Shown: piece by piece, positions 30,457 to 32,656 of the stretch
Layout of the letters: each line of letters begins with the position of its first letter
Numbering within the stretch: position 1 is the first letter of the stretch
Source of the DNA: an uncultured Bacteroidales bacterium
GTDB taxonomy: Bacteria; Bacteroidota; Bacteroidia; Bacteroidales; FEN-979
Reading direction: 5' to 3'
DNA: 32,656 nt
Assembly: GCA_903916595.1 (NCBI GenBank)
Contig: CAIWXI010000021.1
Span: 1 to 32,656 of the forward strand
The notes under the pieces: model-generated
Seen by the model: the letters and a program-made list of their open reading frames with translations, nothing else
The model's database searches: none
What the model was told of the DNA's origin: nothing
Made by a program: the position numbers and the translations under genes

Positions 30457-31722
30457 TTACTTTACAAGCTTAGGCTTAGGGTAGTAAACGTTCTCGATCT
30501 TTAAAACCTTTCCTTCATCCAGCAACGTCTTGGCAATAAATCCAAGCTTCATGCGGGTTTCACCGAGTGGTTGTTCCATGGCCGAGATTTTAATACCTTT
30601 GGGATGCTTGTTGATAAAGTCCAAAACCTTTTCTTGCAGCGTCATTGGCTTTTCAGCAACCGGAGGCAGAACAGGCTCTATTTTAACCTGAATTTTCTTT
30701 TCTTCTTTAACCGGAGCTGTTTTAATTACTTCAACCGGGCTTTCCTTAACTGCAACCGGACTTTCTTTAACTGCTGCAACCGGGGCTTCCTTTTTTACTT
30801 CTTTTTTCTCAACTTTCTTTACAACCTCTTTAGGCTTCGAAACGATTCCGGTTTTCCTGATATGGGCCATTGCATTTTGCATCTTGCTCCACTCTGATTC
30901 TGCCTGAACTCTGTTTTGCAATAAATCGTCCATCATAGCAGCGGTAGAATTCTTAATGGTTTTTACTTCTGCACGGATACCTTTTATTGAGGTGTGAATA
31001 TCTTTCATTAAACCATTATAGTCGCTCAATCTTTCAGTCTCGCCATTGTTGAGATCTTTTCTCAGTTTTTGGGCCATCTTATGATTTTCTTTGCTGATTT
31101 CAGCTAGTCTTTTCTGAAAACCATTAAGCAACGACCTGGTATATTCAACTCTTTCAGCCAGGTTTTTGCCAAGTTCTGATCTGAGCTCATCCGACATTTC
31201 AAGATGTTCTTTTTCGAACCTGTCGAGCATGTCGTTTGTATTCTTGAAAATACTAGCAACTTCATCGTTGATGCTTTTAATATCATCGTTGATGTTTTTC
31301 ATCAACATATCAAAATCTTTCATCCTCGTTTTTTCATTCTGCATTCTGTCAGATCTGCCCTTGGCGAAAAATTTGTTCAGCTCCTTAGCCATTTGCGTTC
31401 TGTCGGCCGAGAATTCATGAATCATGTTGAAGGTGGAAGTTTGAATTCCAACCACTTCCTTCTGGATGGAAGAGATTGTACGGTGGATATCGCCCATTAA
31501 ACCTTTATAGGTGTTCATGCGATCTTTTTCTCCTTTTGCAAGGCCTTTTCTTAAAGCCACTGCGTTGGCGTTTATTACGGCAGCCATTTCCTGGTGGTCT
31601 TTATGGAAACCATCCAGTGTTTTCTGTACGTCGTTTACAAGCTCTTCATTGGCTCTGATACGTTCTTTGAATGAAGCAAGTAACTCTTCGCTCAAATTTT
31701 TCATTTCTGATCCTAGTCCCAT
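30457..31722 (-). CDS. Long coiled-coil protein with 65-residue repeats, GvpC candidate
   Basis: 421 residues. Residues 1-285 are helical with internal repeats: Phe39, Phe104 and Phe169 start segments 65 residues apart (FHKDHQEMA, FSADRTQMA, FEKEHLEMS), and a shortened copy follows at about 210 (KENHKMAQKLRK). GLM-x-DIH recurs at 74-80 and 237-243. A Pro/Glu/Lys/Val-rich linker (about 294-358) with KESPV repeats leads to a compact C-terminal domain (360-415: EKVLDFINKHPKGIKIS, MKLGFIAKTLLDEGKVLKIE, YYP) that looks like a winged helix. GvpC of cyanobacteria is built from 33-residue helical repeats, and 65 is nearly twice that. A wall-strengthening role is an inference. AGGAGA precedes the start by eight bases. 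Confidence 0.8.
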   Translation of the reverse strand: MGLGSEMKNLSEELLASFKERIRANEELVNDVQKTLDGFHKDHQEMAAVINANAVALRKGLAKGEKDRMNTYKGLMGDIHRTISSIQKEVVGIQTSTFNMIHEFSADRTQMAKELNKFFAKGRSDRMQNEKTRMKDFDMLMKNINDDIKSINDEVASIFKNTNDMLDRFEKEHLEMSDELRSELGKNLAERVEYTRSLLNGFQKRLAEISKENHKMAQKLRKDLNNGETERLSDYNGLMKDIHTSIKGIRAEVKTIKNSTAAMMDDLLQNRVQAESEWSKMQNAMAHIRKTGIVSKPKEVVKKVEKKEVKKEAPVAAVKESPVAVKESPVEVIKTAPVKEEKKIQVKIEPVLPPVAEKPMTLQEKVLDFINKHPKGIKISAMEQPLGETRMKLGFIAKTLLDEGKVLKIENVYYPKPKLVK

Positions 31723-31764
31723 TTTTTTTGTCTCCTATTTTTGTGATTTATTTTGTTGCATTTA

Positions 31765-32373
31765 TTAGTTGATTTCTTTAATTATCTGGTCTTTAACCTT
31801 TTTAATATCCTGGGCCAAGATGTGATCGCCTTTCTGAAGCAGGCTTTCAAGACAGACCATCATTTTGTTATGCATTTGCTGAAAATCCATGAATGTTTTC
31901 ATTACCGTTTCTTTTCTCATTTCCTGCTGGTTTGAGATCTGAGAGAGTTGCTCTTTGATGATGCTGATTTTCTTGCCGGGGTCTTGTGAGGTGCTATCTT
32001 TGATGCCCAACAGGCTGTTTTTCAGCGATTGGGCAGTTTCTTTCTGGGCTTCTATGAACGTTAAAAACTGGTTTTCGGCTTCCCTTTCCTTTTCGTCGAG
32101 GGTATTTAAAATGCCCGACATCATTGTGTTATAATCTTTTTTACGCAGGGATCCGTTCTTTGCCAGGACTTCGCAAAGCCTTGAATTTAACATGTCTCTT
32201 TCCTTTTTAAGATCGTTTAAGGAATTATGGACATTGTCGAACAGAGTATGTGATGATTCGGTGATGCTTTCCGACGATTGAAATGCTGATTGAATTTTCT
32301 GAATCCGGGTCTCGTAGGAGGAGATGATGTTTTCGAAAAAACTATCCAGGTTTAATTCAGGATTGGTGTTCAT
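31765..32373 (-). CDS. Coiled-coil protein, related to the GvpC candidate
   Basis: 202 residues, helical throughout, one Cys at residue 87 and one later. The middle segment LAKNGSLRKKDYNTMMSGIL resembles the repeat of the next gene (LAKGEKDRMNTYKGLM, then LNNGETERLSDYNGLMKDI), so the two probably share a repeated building block. No signal peptide, zinc site or nucleotide motif. It is the first gene after gvpA, where cyanobacteria carry gvpC. Function is unknown; a vesicle surface or accessory role is suggested by position and repeat. Confidence 0.78.
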   Translation of the reverse strand: MNTNPELNLDSFFENIISSYETRIQKIQSAFQSSESITESSHTLFDNVHNSLNDLKKERDMLNSRLCEVLAKNGSLRKKDYNTMMSGILNTLDEKEREAENQFLTFIEAQKETAQSLKNSLLGIKDSTSQDPGKKISIIKEQLSQISNQQEMRKETVMKTFMDFQQMHNKMMVCLESLLQKGDHILAQDIKKVKDQIIKEIN

Positions 32374-32433
32374 ATTGTTTGAGTGATTGAGTTATTGAAT
32401 AAAATTCGGCTGAAGAAAAGAGAAATTCCTGGT

Positions 32434-32471
32434 AAACCATGCTTTCGGGTTTTACGCCGGAAAGGATGTTT
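32434..32471. other. Imperfect hairpin downstream of gvpA
   Basis: AAAC, AT, CTTTC and GG on the left arm pair with CC, GAAAG, AT and GTTT on the right, with one bulge and two mismatches around a seven-base loop. It begins 28 bases after the gvpA stop codon, in the 126-base gap before the coiled-coil gene. On the gvpA strand no run of U follows, so it is not a plain intrinsic terminator. It could act as a 3' mRNA stabiliser or weak attenuator. Confidence 0.5.
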
Positions 32472-32499
32472 TAGCAAGAATAAAGCTTAAAACAATGCC

Positions 32500-32656
32500 T
32501 TATGCTGCTTTTGCAGTTAAGCCAATTGCTTCTGCATATTTCAGGTATGTTTCAACTGAGGCAACAACTACTCTTGCTTCAATTGCAAGGAGTTCGATAC
32601 CAACTAAAGAAACTCTTACCCATGCGTCAACTACAACACCTTTGTCAAGAATACGG
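32500..32656 (-). CDS. gvpA: Gas vesicle wall protein GvpA (C-terminal part)
   Basis: The last 51 codons and the TAA stop are in the window; the gene begins beyond the right edge. The translation shows [20 protein letters not shown], then [20 protein letters not shown], which is the canonical GvpA core, followed by the family end [11 protein letters not shown]. GvpA forms the ribs of the vesicle wall. It is likely the first or an early gene of the operon, and the operon promoter should lie to its right, out of view. Confidence 0.95.
   Translation of the reverse strand, partial: RILDKGVVVDAWVRVSLVGIELLAIEARVVVASVETYLKYAEAIGLTAKAA

Noticed and set aside
32434-32471. Intrinsic terminator after gvpA
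   Set aside because: The stem is imperfect and no U run follows on the gvpA strand, so it is listed only as a hairpin.

Overview
The window looks like a chromosomal piece of a Bacteroidota bacterium, probably Bacteroidales-like. Several genes are preceded by the phylum's TAnnTTTG -7 box, in three cases with a TTG 19-20 bases upstream. DUF5606 and DUF5777 proteins are present, and the pyrimidine, MurB and GuaA proteins are of the usual bacterial type. No tRNA, rRNA, insertion sequence, phage gene or CRISPR array was seen. No stretch over 300 bases lacks a gene; the longest gap is 3578-3807 (230 bases), which holds a promoter for the leftward operon and nothing else I recognise.

Region 1 (1-3577): the start of a leftward gene cut by the edge, a small lipoprotein, and a leftward operon of two haem-binding-type lipoproteins, a DUF5777 beta-barrel, an OB-fold protein and a YceI protein. 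A two-way terminator (456-490) separates the operon from the small lipoprotein.

Region 2 (3808-18338): housekeeping and envelope genes. In order: BMP-type binding lipoprotein, dipeptidyl peptidase III, M23 peptidase, guaA, a LysM/binding-protein fusion, universal stress protein, two glycosyltransferases, murB, pyrD, pyrK and a DUF5606 protein. Several gaps hold short tandem repeats with a 7-base period. One such array, (CAGATNN)14, lies in frame inside the LysM gene.

Region 3 (18379-32656, all leftward): a gas vesicle cluster of about 14 kb that continues off the right edge. Read in the direction of transcription: gvpA (partial), a coiled-coil protein, a long coiled-coil protein with 65-residue repeats and a winged-helix-like tail (a GvpC candidate), a stand-alone DnaJ-type cysteine-rich zinc protein, a small helical protein, gvpN, a second small helical protein, a gvpJ-like gene, gvpH (Hsp20), an ArsA/Get3-type ATPase, a CDC48-type double AAA ATPase, a GvpF/L protein fused to a J domain, two more GvpF/L proteins, gvpG, a double zinc ribbon, gvpO, a GvpF/L protein, a gvpS-like gene, a fifth GvpF/L protein, gvpK, and an unrecognised protein.

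Gas vesicles are protein shells built from the very hydrophobic GvpA. This operon is unusually rich in protein-handling genes: J domain, DnaJ zinc domain, Hsp20, Get3-like ATPase, CDC48 and MoxR-type GvpN. My reading (inference) is that it encodes its own chaperone and unfoldase line for GvpA solubility, nucleation and turnover, with five specialised GvpF/L adaptors. Spacing is tight (often 1-24 bases or overlapping) and no TAnnTTTG box was found in the gvp gaps I searched, so one long transcript starting upstream of gvpA, outside the window, is likely.
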